DNA of 64,000 nucleotides from Gnetum montanum (GCA_015680685.1 MNCI01028380.1:59425-123424); one strand, 5' to 3'. Shown: positions 50,541 to 63,091, counted from the stretch's first letter. Numbers and translations: made by a program. Notes: generated by a model not told the origin, from the letters alone.

Positions 50541-53459
50541 ATGGCCCCTAAAAGAGGATAGTAAGGAGGACCCTCTCAGGGTGCATCCAAACAACCAAGG
50601 AGAGGTAGAGGCCAAGTGCCTCCTGAAGAACATGTAGAATAGGAGGCATAATCATTCAGCGTTCATCAAGAACCTCTTGTCATTACACAATTGAGGCATG
50701 CCTAAGGTGGAGATAGCAAGGCACCTAAATAGGGACAACATCTCACGTTGTCTTTAGAATGTGTTTAGGCAATTCATGAAAGGTCCATGTTAGCAGTTGT
50801 GATTGTGGAACTTAATTTTGAACCTTTCACTGAATTTTCCCTTGAGGTAGTTACAAACCAACTTAAAGGGTCTCCACTGTGGCCTATTCTCTTTGAGAGT
50901 GGNAAATTTTCCCTTGAGGTAGTTACAGACCAACTTAAAGGGTCTCCACTGTGGCCTATTCTCTTTGAGAGTGGTGATTGGTACCTGGGGGAGATGTACC
51001 AATTTTGGCATAATAAGGAAGAATGCACCACCATTGATATTGGTGGGGTTTTTGTTGATTTCTCTACCAAGGCCATTTTGGAAGTGTTGAATCTTTCGAA
51101 TACAGGGCCCAAGGTTGCTCATCTATCGACTCGCTCTAATGTGGATGCGTGTAAAATATGGTTAAAAAGGACGCACAACAAGGAAGATAAAGCATATGGA
51201 GAGCTCACACTTGAACAAAGGATATACTTCAAAATTGGCACATATCACATTTTCCCAACAAAAGGATTAAATATAATTTCCACCTATGTGGCTAGAGGAA
51301 GTGCCACTTGATGGGCAAGGTTGATGCCAATCTACCCCATCTATATCTTATAGAAATTTTAAGGTAGTTTGAAGAACATAAGATAGGAAAGTTTGCATTG
51401 CCTTTTTCCTGCCTAATCAGGAAGCTGTGCCAACATGCTAGAATTCTGGGGTATACCAGTGATGTTCCCATAAAGGCTCAAAATGCTTCATTTGCTAAAT
51501 TACTAAAGCCACCAGCCCCAAGGAAAAGTGTTGGTGAGACACTAGAGCCTAAGCAAGAACAGACGGTGGGGCTTACTGCACCTCAAATTATAGGGCCTAA
51601 CCAACTTCCAGACACAAGGCCTAGTTAACAACAAGAAGCGAGGCCTACCACAAAACCTATAGGCCAGCAAGACCAACCGCCACCACTGCTGTAGGACTAT
51701 CAACCATCGATGAGCCATCTAAGGGCCATCGCTAAATCGGTCAATTAAGGAATTCATCATGAAGCCAATCTGTTTAGGGTCATTGATGATCCCATACAAC
51801 CCATAGTCTCAATTGATTACACATGGGGTGAGGTTTCCATCCAAATAAGAGGAGGGGAATCACACTGGTCACAATAGATCTCTGGAAATGCTGCATCCTT
51901 TTAAGTGCAACTAGAAACTGGTGAAGGCACCATAGTAGTGGTCATGTAGCACCAGGATGCAGCGGGAGCAACAAAAGTGATCGCAAACCACATAAAAGAA
52001 TCATTTAATGTCCGTGTTGTGCCAGCAATAGATTTTACAAGAGCACGGATGCTCAAAACTTGGCTAGTCCCTCAATGACTCTTGCAGATCATGAGGATGT
52101 TCTAGATCAATTGCTACAGATAGGACAAGTGATGACGTCCTTGTTTGACATTTCTCAAGATGTCACAACAACATAGTTAGACCTCATCACTACAAAAGGG
52201 AAGTTGATCATCGCAAAGGTCAAGGATGAACATGCAGAGGAGGAGTAAAAAAGACTCCAAGAAAATCTTGTCACCCTGCAAGCTACACAGTGGGATCCAT
52301 CCCAATTCATCCTTGTAGACCAGCTAGAATCCTTTTGGATAGAGTAGCTAACTACATTGTTGGCAAAGAATAAAAGAGTGGCAGAGGAAAAAGAGAAGGT
52401 TGATTGTGATGCTTCTAAGGCATAAGCTCAAACATATGCACATGCCAAACCACTCAAGGCCTCACAAGAAGAAAATAAACACCTTGCCATCGAAAATCTC
52501 CGGTTGACCACAGTAGAAAAACAAAAGAATGTTCTAAAGGAAAATTTTCAGCAATTGTGAGAAAAATTAATAAGGGTCAACCAAGATATGAATTGCTTGG
52601 CCAGAGAAAATAGAACCCTCTCAATCGAGGAGGTACACACGATACACCAGAAGATGGCGATTGAAATAAGTGCATGGCAGAATAAGCCAAGTGACATGAA
52701 AAGCTTAAGGAGAATTTCAAAGATCAAGTGGGGATGTACAAATAGGTGATTGAAAAAGAAATCCAGATAGCCAAAGCCCATATTACCAATCTCAGCACTC
52801 AAAACACTAATTGGCAGGCGATATTGGATACTTATGCCTTCATCCACCAAGCAGAACTGAAGAGCCAATACTTGCAAATACAAGATCTCATGGAGTACAT
52901 GAAGTTGGCAAACCTGCGGTATGCCAACTTAGCCATGTTGATAGCAAGATGCCTGAGAACAAAATTGGAGAAGCAGGTAGCAACCACCTATGCTAAATAA
53001 GAAATAGAATTTGTTGAACACAAGAAGATATTATAGCAATTAGAAATAGCAAGTTCTAAATTAGAGGTGGTCAAGACCAGCTGCCAAGGATAGAAAGATG
53101 TCGTGGTGGATTTGGTTCAATGGCTCATAGGCTACCAAGAATGCAAGGACAAAGCCAAAGCTTATGAAGAGGAATGACGGTTATTTGTGGCCTGGTATGT
53201 TAAGGCTAATCAAATGTTCCCACAACTATTATGTCCATGGAAGGTGCCAACTCTATCAAACATTGGAGCATCAACATGGATGACACAAGATCCTCGGACT
53301 GAAGAAGAAAAGCTCCAGGCACTCCTTCAAAGACATCCATTNTGGACTAAAGAAGAAAAGCTCCAGGCACTCCTTCAAAGACATCCATTTCCAAAACCTG
53401 GAGCATAAGATAAGGGGAAGAGACCCATGGAGGAGCGACCACCACTAGGAACCACATGA
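50541..53459 (+). pseudogene. ORF2 of element C
   Basis: Best copy of the second large ORF. It opens MAPKRG with GGPSQGASKQPRRGRG, then the folded region: VIVELNFEPFTEFSLEVV, LKGSPLWPILFESGDWYLGE, DIGGVFVDFSTKAILEVLNL, LTLEQRIYFKIGTYHIFP and STYVARGSAT, then LPFSCLIRKLCQHARILGYT. A Pro/Gln-rich linker (51480-51700) and a coiled-coil-like region (52230-53130) follow. The end is MFPQLLCPWKVPTLSNIGAS, then TEEEKLQALLQRHPFPKP and ERPPLGTT-stop. Two single-N positions (50903 and 53342) each sit between duplicated flanks of 70 and 46 bp and insert false sequence. The PF20167-like motif suggests kinship with 3' ORFs of Athila-type elements. Cellular role unknown. Confidence 0.75.
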
Positions 53460-53625
53460 GTTTCAAAAAATTTTGCTTTTTGTAATTTTATGTTTGTGTC
53501 CCAATTTTCTTTTGTTCAATCCCATACTACGACATGAGTAATTCCTAGTTAGTAAATAATCCAATACTGAACTTGTTCTCATTTTGTTTGACTTAAGGAT
53601 GAGTTGTTATTCAGTTGTGGAGGTA

Positions 53626-54486
53626 TGATGAATCATGGTTTTCTAGGCCTCGATATTGGATCCTTGATATTGAGTACACGATATTGCAGCCTGGATAAGG
53701 ATATCAAATACACAATATCATGATTCCTATGTAGGCCTATAAATACAACATTTGGGTGCACAGGAAAGGGGAGGGTTGGTAATTCTTAGGATAGAGTCTT
53801 TTTGTCATTTTTCAATTAGTTTTCATTCTTTTCGAGTGCATGCCCACAGTGTGATGATTGTAATTGTACGGAACCTTTATTTGAGTGTGACATACTTGGA
53901 CATGCACATGATCGGAAATAAAGATCAAGATTACTCCATCGTTATAGCATTCACTTAGCCTTTAATTACTTCAATTATTAATTTTTATTTATTGTTTTCT
54001 TCGTTAATATTCCTTTATCATCATTTACTATTCTTGTTGTTAAATGAAAAATGAGTACAACTTGATCACAAAAATTTAAGTGTAACTACTTGGTAACCCA
54101 GTAGCGTATCTAGGAGTGCTCAAGTAATGTGCGCTTGGTAATCCCAGAAGTAGTACATGAGGTCCAAGATGCACACAGATGATTAAGGACGGATGCTCAT
54201 CACACTTAGGCTAATTTAGATTTCACATTTTATTGCCTAATAGGTTAACTTGAGATTATTTTCTATCATCTCTAGGAGTAGCATAAGTTAGGATCCCATC
54301 ATGCACCTCACTCTGGACTAAATCATACAGGACAAAGCAAATACTAGTCTAGGTGGGAAGAAGCAAACTGCAATCAATGTGTAACTATCTAGATACCACA
54401 ACTAGTCCATCTACGGAGTTCGATTAGATCATGCATACATGCTCGTATTCATATGGTTGAGTGTAGGGGTACCTCACCACTCATCA
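53626..54486 (+). repeat. 3' LTR of element C
   Basis: 861 bp, TGATGAATCATGG to CTCATCA. Its motif array (53651 onward) has decayed to GATATTG and CAATATC forms, again showing transitions. TATAAATA lies at 53738. Confidence 0.93.
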
Positions 54487-54491
54487 ATGAT

Positions 54492-55479
54492 GTTGCAGCA
54501 TGCTAGTAATCATTCTCTTATGAAGGTTATAGGGAGGGGATGTGAAAACTTGAAAGAGCAATTGTAAATACATCATAAAATATATTGCCAATATGATTAT
54601 TTAGAAGAAATACAAAGAAATATAACAATGCCTCAAGTATAACTCAAACTAGTAACCTTTTTCCTTGCCAAGGTTATAAGTTTAAATTTTAACTATGATA
54701 TACATGTGATTAAGTTGGGAGAAGGAAGACATTGGAATTGAAAAAATTTGACTATAGGTACATCGTAATACCTATAACCAATACGATACAGTAGAAGAAT
54801 TATAGATGAATATAACAATGTCTCAAGTGTAACTTGAACTAACAACCTCTTGCCTAATAAGAAAATAAACTAACCACTTAAGCTAAAAATAAGATATTTA
54901 CCTTACTGATAAAACTATTGATTTGGCAATGCAAAGTTTTGGGTTCAATTATAGTGAATACTACTGAGTTATAAAGTTCTAATTTGACTATATGTTTTGG
55001 GGGTAAATATTATTAAAAAATTATTAATGGTTTTAACATTTCTCAATCTAACCACTTAAGCCACTTATCACTTGCATATGCGTAATTAAGCTATTAAATA
55101 CATGGTTCACTTGCTTAATGCAAGTAGTGTTATGCTTGTGCAAGTCACGAGTTTAATTCCAATTGGTATGTTAATGGTATTTTGCATTTATATATCTATA
55201 TCTATACTCAAACTTAAAATAGTAAAATAATGTGATGTAGCAACAAAACAACTTTGACAAAATATCAACTTTTGTAGGAGAGGAAGATGTAAAAGTATAT
55301 GTTAGCACATATTATCCATGACAACTAACCTAACATTGAGACTTTTTGGCATTTTCTATAGCCCTAACATAAGATTTAACCATTGGTTAATCAATAAGCT
55401 TTTTATATAAAGAAAAGTTTTTCTTACACATTGTCTATTTAGAGTAATCAATGACAGTTATTATGGCAAAAGTATTCAT
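54492..55479. other. Intergenic debris with SINE-like fragments
   Basis: Minus-strand heads of SINE family 1 occur at about 54640-54690, 54780-54900 and 55049-55075 (TAGCTTAAGTGGTTAG or AGTGGCTTAAGTGGTTAG). A further tRNA-like stretch lies near 55100-55165. No gene was seen. Confidence 0.45.
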
Positions 55480-56920
55480 AGAAGCTTCTATTTTCTCTAG
55501 TTTTTTTTATTGTTAATAGAAACATTTTTTTATTGACATTAACTTAATTTTTTATTATTTTAGCTTTAGATTATTTTTTTTCATCTTTAATTTTAGCATA
55601 TTTTTTCTTCAACATCCCTTTTTTCTAGCAAAAAAGAACAAACATAAAATAGATGTTCTCCACAATGAGAAAAAATCCAAGCATTGATAAGATTATAATA
55701 TGTAATTAGTTGAATGTTAGTATTTTCATATACTTCTAGAATCAATTCCTTTTTCTAATTAAAAAGATTGATTTCAATAAAAATACATCTATGAAAACTA
55801 CATAATATGAAATTATATTCTATATGCGTAATGGGACAAAGAAGACTAATAATTCCTTCCTCAACTTTCTAAAAAATTAGTGGAAGATTAAATAGCTTGA
55901 AAAATCATAGAACTTCAAAATATTCTTCATATTATACATCTAAATGATCAACATTGCATGCATATTAAAAACCTTATGTCTAGGGCATGTTACATCATCG
56001 AAGCATTTCCCAACTTATCAAATAAAAAAAGGTAAGAATAATACCTATTCTAAATGACTTGAATGTTATGTTTTTGCATTACATCATTTGTAATAGCATT
56101 GCTCTGAAGAAGTACTACTTGATATCACACTTGAATCCAACAGTAGCTAAGTAGTCAAGAGTGGACCAAAGATGAACTACATCTCAATGATCACAACACA
56201 TGCAAACATAACATGAGTGTACATAAGATGTTAGTCCAAATGTTAGGGACATAGTGACTATACCTTAAATAATCATATAAACAACATATAGGCGTAAGCT
56301 CTACTCTGTAGAGAAGGGTGATGGCTTGACTATCATAGCCAAAGCTCCTTTACAAGCCTACATATCCTTGTGATGTAGTACACAAAGAATCAAGGCTATG
56401 TAGTTCTTTAGTATGATGATTAAAACAACATGGAATACATAAGGATTTTCATGCTCCTTCTATCTCTCATTCCAAAAAGGAAGTAACCTTTGGACTATTA
56501 ACAAGGTATATTATCTACATCAGTTAACTACAAAGTGAAACTTTGATTACAAGATAAGTAACCCAAAAATTAAATGAACACATATTATAATGTAGGATCA
56601 ACTATTATTGACTTGTATACATCATTAGGGAGAAAAATTAGGTCTCTTAATTGCATTAACATCATTAGAAAAAGGTGTCTCAATTTTTTGCTCATTAGAT
56701 TGTAAATTTGCATTATCAAAAATAATAAAAATTTTAACATTGATAGAAGAAGAAAAAAATTTGAATTACTTGAAGAAATTAAAGGTAATTTAGAATTCCC
56801 CATAGGGAAATTCTAGAGAAATCAAATCTACTAAAGAGAAATTTCATTGAAGCAAATAAATTATAGGGGAGGATTTTGAGGATTATTTGTAAGGATAAGA
56901 ATTTGAAAAGATCATAAGGA
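55480..56920 (-). pseudogene. Decayed retroelement block homologous to 29539-30971
   Basis: Second copy of the repeat described at 29539-30971, with the same order of shared phrases and an unrelated insert at about 56090-56560. A minus-strand frame at 56585-56803 is the counterpart of the one at 30463-30657. The class is uncertain. Confidence 0.4.
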
Positions 56921-57333
56921 CAAAGATAATAGAAAAAATTATTCAAATGCAATAAAACAAAGAAAAATAGTTAATAAAAGAAAAAAGAAAAGTAAAGAAA
57001 GGAAAATCAATAAAGAAACAAACAAACAATAAGAAAGTAAAGGAAAGAAAAAAGAAAGAAATAGTAAAAAAGAAGCTGATGTGTAGGTAATTATGCTAGC
57101 AATAAACTATATTAGATATAATATTATATTGTAAAATGGTTGAGAGTGGGAATGTAAATTCAAATTTCTTACTTTATGGATGATTAAGAAGAACAAGAGT
57201 GCATAAGATCTTCACTATCACTATTTATAAAATTTGCTTAATTGGCAAGCTATTAGAACATTTATTGAGCATCAAACATTAATGATAAAAAATATAAATT
57301 ATGTAATATTTATTTTAAAAATAGCAATCATCA

Positions 57334-57480
57334 TTTGTAGTAATGGTAAGGTGCTCATTTCTAAGTTTATAAGACCAAGATTCAAGCCTAGGCATAGCTA
57401 CTCACAAAGAGATTGGACTATCACTTATCTACTAGTCCATATAAAATCCTACTAAGCATCATGAGCATTGAGCCTCTAAA
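57334..57480 (+). repeat. SINE-like repeat, family 2, second copy
   Basis: Matches 6378-6525 over its whole length: TAATGGTAAGGTGCTCATTT, GATTCAAGCCTAGGCATAG and TATCACTTATCTACTAGTCC. Confidence 0.5.
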
Positions 57481-57507
57481 TAATCCTAATTACCAATGAT
57501 ATGTGGC

Positions 57508-57560
57508 TCAAGTGGTTAGATCACTATTTTAAACACTTGTAACTTCTTGTGGGGTTAGCT
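57508..57560 (+). repeat. SINE-like repeat, family 1, fragment
   Basis: GTGGCTCAAGTGGTTAGATC followed by about 30 bp, cut off by the start of element D. Confidence 0.45.
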
Positions 57561-57567
57561 AATGTAG

Positions 57568-58439
57568 TGATAAAGTCAATTTTTGTTGTGATGCGATATC
57601 GTAGCAATGATGTTGTAAATACAATGTTGTAGTACATGCTATGTCATCATTGATATGATGTCTTGGGATTCATGTAGCCCTATAAATACTAGCACTTGGA
57701 TGCACAATCCATAGCTTTTCATTCCAATCCTTAGCCAGACTCTTGTAGTTTGTTTTTGTAGTTTTAACAATAAAGTGAATGTGCACAATGTGGTGTTGAG
57801 TAGTTGTCCAGTGTCTTTATTTGAGTGAATTGTACTTAGATGTAGTTCTTGATGGAAATAAAGATTGAGATTATTGTCCATCATTTCATAATTTCCTTAG
57901 TTTCATTTAATTACTTAGCATAATCTTTAGTATTTTCCTAGTTAATAATTTACATTTCAAGCATTTTATTTTACACGTTATTAGCAAGAGGAATGAATAC
58001 AACTGGTTTTGAGTGCTAAGTGTAGTTATCTAGTAGCCCAGTAGTGGAGTTGCTTAATTCACTCAATAGTAATACCACTTGGCAATTCCAATGATGACTA
58101 CATGAGTCCAAGGCATGTATGGTACAGTAAGATCAAACATTCATTGCAATAGGCTAAGTTAGATTTATGCATTCCTAGTTAATTATACTTAGACTTTTAC
58201 CTTCAACTATGCCTACTTTAGGAACACTTAAGAACCTCTCAACATCAATTAATAATATGCCTCACTAAGAGCTAAACCATACACTTGAACTTAACTAGCT
58301 CAAAGTGGGAAGATAGCAATCTCAAACTTAACATTAATTTTTAGCATAATTACATTGTCCATCCATGGCTTATGATCTAGTCATGCACTCACACTCATGA
58401 CTTGTATGGTAGAGTATTGGGATACTCCATCGCTCATCG
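57568..58439 (+). repeat. 5' LTR of element D
   Basis: About 870 bp from TGATAAAGTCA to GCTCATCG. It has a single CGATATCG (57594) plus GATATGATG (57651), then CCTATAAATACTAG near 57680. AATAAAG lies near 57858. The start is less certain than in the other copies. Confidence 0.75.
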
Positions 58440-58440
58440 T

Positions 58441-58459
58441 AAGCACCATTGTTAGGGAT
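58441..58459 (+). other. Primer-binding site of element D
   Basis: AAGCACCATTGTTAGGG at the expected place. It is the most worn of the five, with the leading TGG lost. Confidence 0.6.
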
Positions 58460-58583
58460 GTATCAATGTGTCCTTGGTAATTGATTTTACAAAGTTTGTT
58501 GTATCAAGAACTAAAAAGTTAACTTTCATTATCTTTAAATAAATCTCATAACACAAACACATAAGTAAGTGTCACACTTATAA

Positions 58584-60500
58584 TGTGGCTTCAACTAAGT
58601 AAAAATTATCACCTACCAAAGAGATACAAAGGGGAAATGACAGAAAAAATGATGATGATGACTAGAGTATGCCTATGCAAATAAGAATATCATATGCTCA
58701 TAATGATCCTTACTATTTTGATTTCACATTCATCTTTCATCAAGATGGACAGTTAAGGTGGAGATACCTACAAGGTAACATCTTTTTGCCTTCAAAGTGT
58801 TTAGCATCCATCATGCTTCAAATAGCTTTAAGGGGAATGAATTCGAGCCATGCACAAGAAGGGTACCATGTGACCAAACACATGATGAGACCCTACCAAC
58901 CCATAGAGACACAAGTGTGTAGAGATGCTACTATGAAAACCAAACATGCACATAATAAGGGAAAGCAAGTTAACTCTTTTGTTAGCTTGGAAGGACTTGA
59001 TGATGATGCATTTGTAGCAGAGAAACTTCATCAAGATCATGAATTCCATTATCAAATGCCTATTATTCATCTAGAAGAACTTGTTAAAGTGCAACTACAT
59101 TCAGCCTTAGCAAAGACACCAAGAAGAGAAGCAACAAACTCTAAGTACAAGTACTACTCAAGGGCAAGAGATTCCATTGGATCACAAAGGGATGAATATT
59201 AGAGTCACAAAAGGAGAACTAGCTAGCATCATTCTCCCATTGCTTCATCTTCATCCTCATGATCATTGATGGACTTTGATCGAAGGGAAAATAGGTACAA
59301 AGATCATGATAGGAAAAGACATCAGACTCATGATCAACATGACTATCACCTAAGACATTTTGATAAACAAGATGAAGAGCAAAAATCATGAAATAATAGG
59401 GATAGACGTGAAGACAAAGAGAGATATGAGTATCAAAGGAGACACCACTATAATTGAGCATATGAATCCTATGAGTATGAAGAACCCCTATTGGCTACTT
59501 ACAACATGATAAACATAAGGGAATCTATATATATTCTAACTAGGCATGTGAGGTACAGCTGCATGCCTAAGTTTGAAGGTAGGTATAATGCAGATCCACA
59601 ACATCACCTTCAAACCTTTCATGATGCCTGTGTGCTACAAAATATAGAGAGTGAATGGTAGAAACTTAAGTTGTTCCCTTGGACACTTATCAAAGAGGTA
59701 GAAAGCTACTATAGATCATTAGAACCTAAATCAATCAAAATATGGAGTACCATGCTTGGACTTGTCAATGATAAATACCAAACCTACTCTTGGATGTCCA
59801 ATATTATAAAGCAAATCCAAGGTTGGAAGCAAGGTTTCCAAAAATCCCTTAATGCAATGATGAAAAAATACTATTCACTTTTGCATAAGTGCCTAGGCCA
59901 TGGATCTTTTCAAACGGAGCATCTTAGACATATTATTAATGGGCTAAGAAATAAAACTAGGAAAACCCTTGGGGTTTATGCCCAAGGTAGACTATTTGAA
60001 ATGACCATCCATCAAATTCAAAGACTCATTGACCAAGTGGCAAAGGAAGAGGGTGAATAGAAGAAGAGAGAATCAACTGAAGAGTATAATAAAGATCCAT
60101 CTATTTGGAAGAAAGATGTACAAGTATGTGATCAGTTAGAAGAAAAAACCTTAGAAAAGTTGATACAGAAAAAGACTACCAATTTAAAATTTTGTTAATA
60201 ACATAGCCTCCAAGGTAGAAAAGATGTGGGATTTGGTGGATGAAAAATTTGCTACAACTTTGAAAATTGTGAAAGAAAGAATTAAGCAAGCCTTCAACAA
60301 AGACAAGGAGAAAAAGAAGAAAAGAGGCTATGAACAAAAATGAAAAGTGGCTTCAGTGGCAAAATGTTCTGATTCTTGCGCAAATGATGAGAAAGGATGT
60401 ATTATGTGCCAATATGAACATGCTAAGGGGTGTTGTTCTGTAATGGCACATTTGCAAGAAACAAAGGCATACGCACTTAACCCAAGAAGAAAATTTTAAA
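58584..60500 (+). pseudogene. Element D gag with intact CX2CX3HX4C knuckle
   Basis: The opening resembles MASTK, as in B, with a two-base insertion at the ATG. Then ISYAHNDPYYFDFTFIFHQD and GQLRWRYLQGNIFLPSKC, a charged middle, and YSCMPKFEGRYNADPQHHLQ. The core is at 59671-60060: RSLEPKSIKIWSTMLGLVND, IQGWKQGFQKSLNAMMKKYY, LLHKCLGHGSFQTEHLRHII, NGLRNKTRKTLGVYAQGRLF. The knuckle is CIMCQYEHAKGCC (60398-60436). A Gln/Pro-rich tail follows with several frameshifts. Confidence 0.8.
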
Positions 60501-62441
60501 ATGGTTATTTTACCCTCAAGGTAACTACCAAAAAATCTTTCAACTAGCCTACTATCCTAGTGGAACTTACTTGTAGCCACAGGAGCAATACCACCAACAA
60601 TGGTAGCAACCACAATCATGGGCAATGCCACCACTAAGACAACAGTACCCATATTAGCAACCAAATCCTTTTGGATACTATGTTCAACTCTAATCTCTCC
60701 TAGAAATGTAGTAGCTCAAACTCCTTGATACTATCCAACAAAGTACCATAGACCTACAACTCCAAGGATGGATTCTAATCCATATGTGCATCAACAAGCA
60801 ACTAGTTCATTGAGCCAACCTCCTAACCCTTTACCACCTGTACCACCACATACAATGTAAGGAGAATTTCCATCATAGCCCCAACAAAAGAATGCAACTA
60901 GGGTAATCAACATGCAAGAGGAGGCAATCATGCATGAACCACAATCCAAGAAACAATTGTTCTTTTGAATAAGTCCAGAAAAGGTTTGAAGGATGGGGAG
61001 CACATCTACGTCTACTCCATCCACATCCAATCCTCTTAGAAAGAACAACCTTCCATCATCGTCCAATGCCAACTTGACAACTATCATGCTAACCAAGACC
61101 ATCATACATTGGATCAAGGTAGGAGCACTTCCTCAAAAATGAATAGACCCAAGAAGTCCCTTGGTATACCTTCAAATAGTAGGTCATAAACCATGCAAGG
61201 ATTTACTTGATTTTGGATTAGAGGTAAATCTAATATCATAAGATATGTTTTAGGCTTGGAATTTGCCACCATTAAAGAAAAGTAACATTCAGCTAGAGCT
61301 TGCATGCCAGTCAATCACAGATCTACTAGGATAGGTGGATGATGTGATCACTACTATTAGTGGATAGTCCTAACTTTTTGATTTTCTAATTATTCATGTG
61401 GACAAAAACAAGGGTGAGTTCCCTATCATAACAGAAAGAGCTTGGCTTAGCATTGTAGATGCTAAGCTTGGTATTAGAGACTTGTCCTTGGCAATCTCCA
61501 AGGAAGATGAAGCTGGAATTGTTCAAAGACGCAAAGTTCCATGTATCACATATAATGATAATGGGTGCAATTGTGTGCAAAAAATATGGGCAATTAAATA
61601 GAAGAATAATATAGCATGCAAAAGATGTGTTGAATAGATGTGTCTACAAAAATTCTTATATGTGGTAACCAGTTAATAAGAAGGCACCCAATGGCTAATT
61701 ATAGATGGAGAAATTAAATCAAACATATACATGGAATCAAAAATCTAGATAATTAGTTCCCTACATAGAAGAAACTGACAAGTTGGAGTAATTAAGAAGA
61801 ATGCACCCCTATCCACATGCATGTCAAGAAGAAGAGATAGAATGGAGACAACTTAAGATCCTAGACAAAGTTGAACTAGAACTATTAGAATTAAAGGCCT
61901 TACTAGTAGCACATGAATATGCTTTCTTAAATAATAATAGTCAATCATAATTAACACCAACCTGGACAAGGAACAAAAGAAGAAGTTATTAGAAGTGATC
62001 AATAAGTGGCCAACAACGTTTGCATGGTCTTATGATGAGATAATTGGCATTGATCCTAGAATTTGTTAAGATCGGATATATATCAATCTAGCAGTGAAAC
62101 CATGATGTCAACCACAGAGGAGGATAAATCCAAAGCTCAAGGTAGTAGTTAAGTAAGAATTGGAAAAATTATTAAGGGTAGGATTCATTTATTCCATTAC
62201 AGACAACGAATGGATCAATTCTTTAGTAATTGTTCCAAAGAAGGGAGGCAAGTGGAGAGTATGTATTGACTTCTGATTGTTCAACTCTACAACATTCAAG
62301 GATCCTTGCCATTTGTTGACCAAGTTCTAGACACTATTTTAGGACACAAGTATTATAGTTTTTTGGGTGGATATAGCGAATGTAACCAAATCTGCATTAC
62401 ACCTAAGCAGTAAGAAAAAATAACATTGACTAGTTCGTAGG
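60501..62441 (+). pseudogene. Element D pol, protease and partial reverse transcriptase
   Basis: Protease: PCKDLLDFGLEVNLIS (about 61190-61240), in which the catalytic DSG has become DFG, then ERAWLSIVDAKLGIRDLSLA. Reverse transcriptase starts about 62130: VGFIYSITDNEWINSLVIVP, KKGGKWRVCIDF, then GGYSECNQICITPKQ in another frame, and ends at the F junction before the catalytic box. The copy cannot encode an active enzyme. Confidence 0.75.
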
Positions 62442-63091
62442 CGATGAGTAGCATGTACCCCTACACCCAACCATGTGAATCACAAGTGTTCATGCACAAT
62501 CAAATTGAATTTCATGGATGGAACTAGTTGTGGCATTTAGATTGTTAAGTGTTGATTGCAGGACGTTGTCTTCCCGCTTAGACCAGTGGTAGCTTTTTCA
62601 TGTATGACTTAGTCCAAAGTGAGGCATATGATAATTGTTGTTGTTTGGCCTTTAATACTTCTAGTTGTGAACATGATGAAAGTTGAGGATAGAAATATAA
62701 ATCTAAGTAATGATAGTAATTTAAATCTAGTCTAGCCTAGAGTAATGAGCATTCGATCCTGGCTTACTATACACATCTTGGGCTCATGTAACCATTACTG
62801 GGTTACCAAACGTTATGCTACTAGGAAAACCAAGCAATAACACTAATAGGATTACTAAACGATTACATTTAAACGCTCCAAACTAGTCGTGCTCATTATG
62901 CTTTACTAATGAACAAGTAAAGTACTTGAAAATGTAAATGATTAAACTAATAAAACAGTAAAAGCTATGNAAAAAAACCCATGCGATGTAGCATCTACAA
63001 CATAATAGCCAATTGAGATGCATCGATAGGGGTGCTACAATGCAAATGCGATGTAGCATTTGTGATATCTCAGCCAACTGATAATTCATCA
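62442..63091 (-). repeat. 3' LTR of element F
   Basis: About 650 bp, TGATGAATTATC (63091) to CTACTCATCG (62442) on the minus strand. The U3 carries ATGCTACATCGCAT twice (63002-63054 region) instead of the GATATCG or TTGATGCA arrays. A single N lies at 62970 before an A run. It is shorter than the other LTRs. Confidence 0.8.

Larger units (their letters stand above)
45226..54486 (+). mobile_element. Element C: complete non-autonomous LTR retrotransposon (gag + ORF2)
   Basis: 9261 bp with a perfect 5 bp target duplication ATGAT (45221-45225 and 54487-54491). It is collinear with element A: LTR, primer site, gag (46220-48555), conserved non-coding block, internal promoter (49947-50040), leader intron with intact GT..AG, ORF2 (50541-53459), polypurine tract TTGTGGAGGTA, LTR. 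Like A it contains no pol. It is the best-preserved copy in the window, and its gag has only a few stops. Confidence 0.93.
57568..62441 (+). mobile_element. Element D: gypsy retrotransposon truncated in reverse transcriptase by element F
   Basis: Has a 5' LTR, primer site, gag, protease and the first part of reverse transcriptase, then stops at about 62430 where the outer end of element F begins. The 3' half must lie beyond F, outside the window. It is closer to B and E than to A and C in its gag N-terminus. Confidence 0.85.

Noticed and set aside
20578-54486. CRISPR-like array or satellite explanation for the spaced GATATCG motifs
   Set aside because: The repeats are 7-9 bp, few in number, sit before TATA boxes and belong to LTR or internal promoters of a eukaryotic element.
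58828-59461. Minus-strand frames of 80 codons inside element D
   Set aside because: They are antisense shadows of the D gag reading frame.
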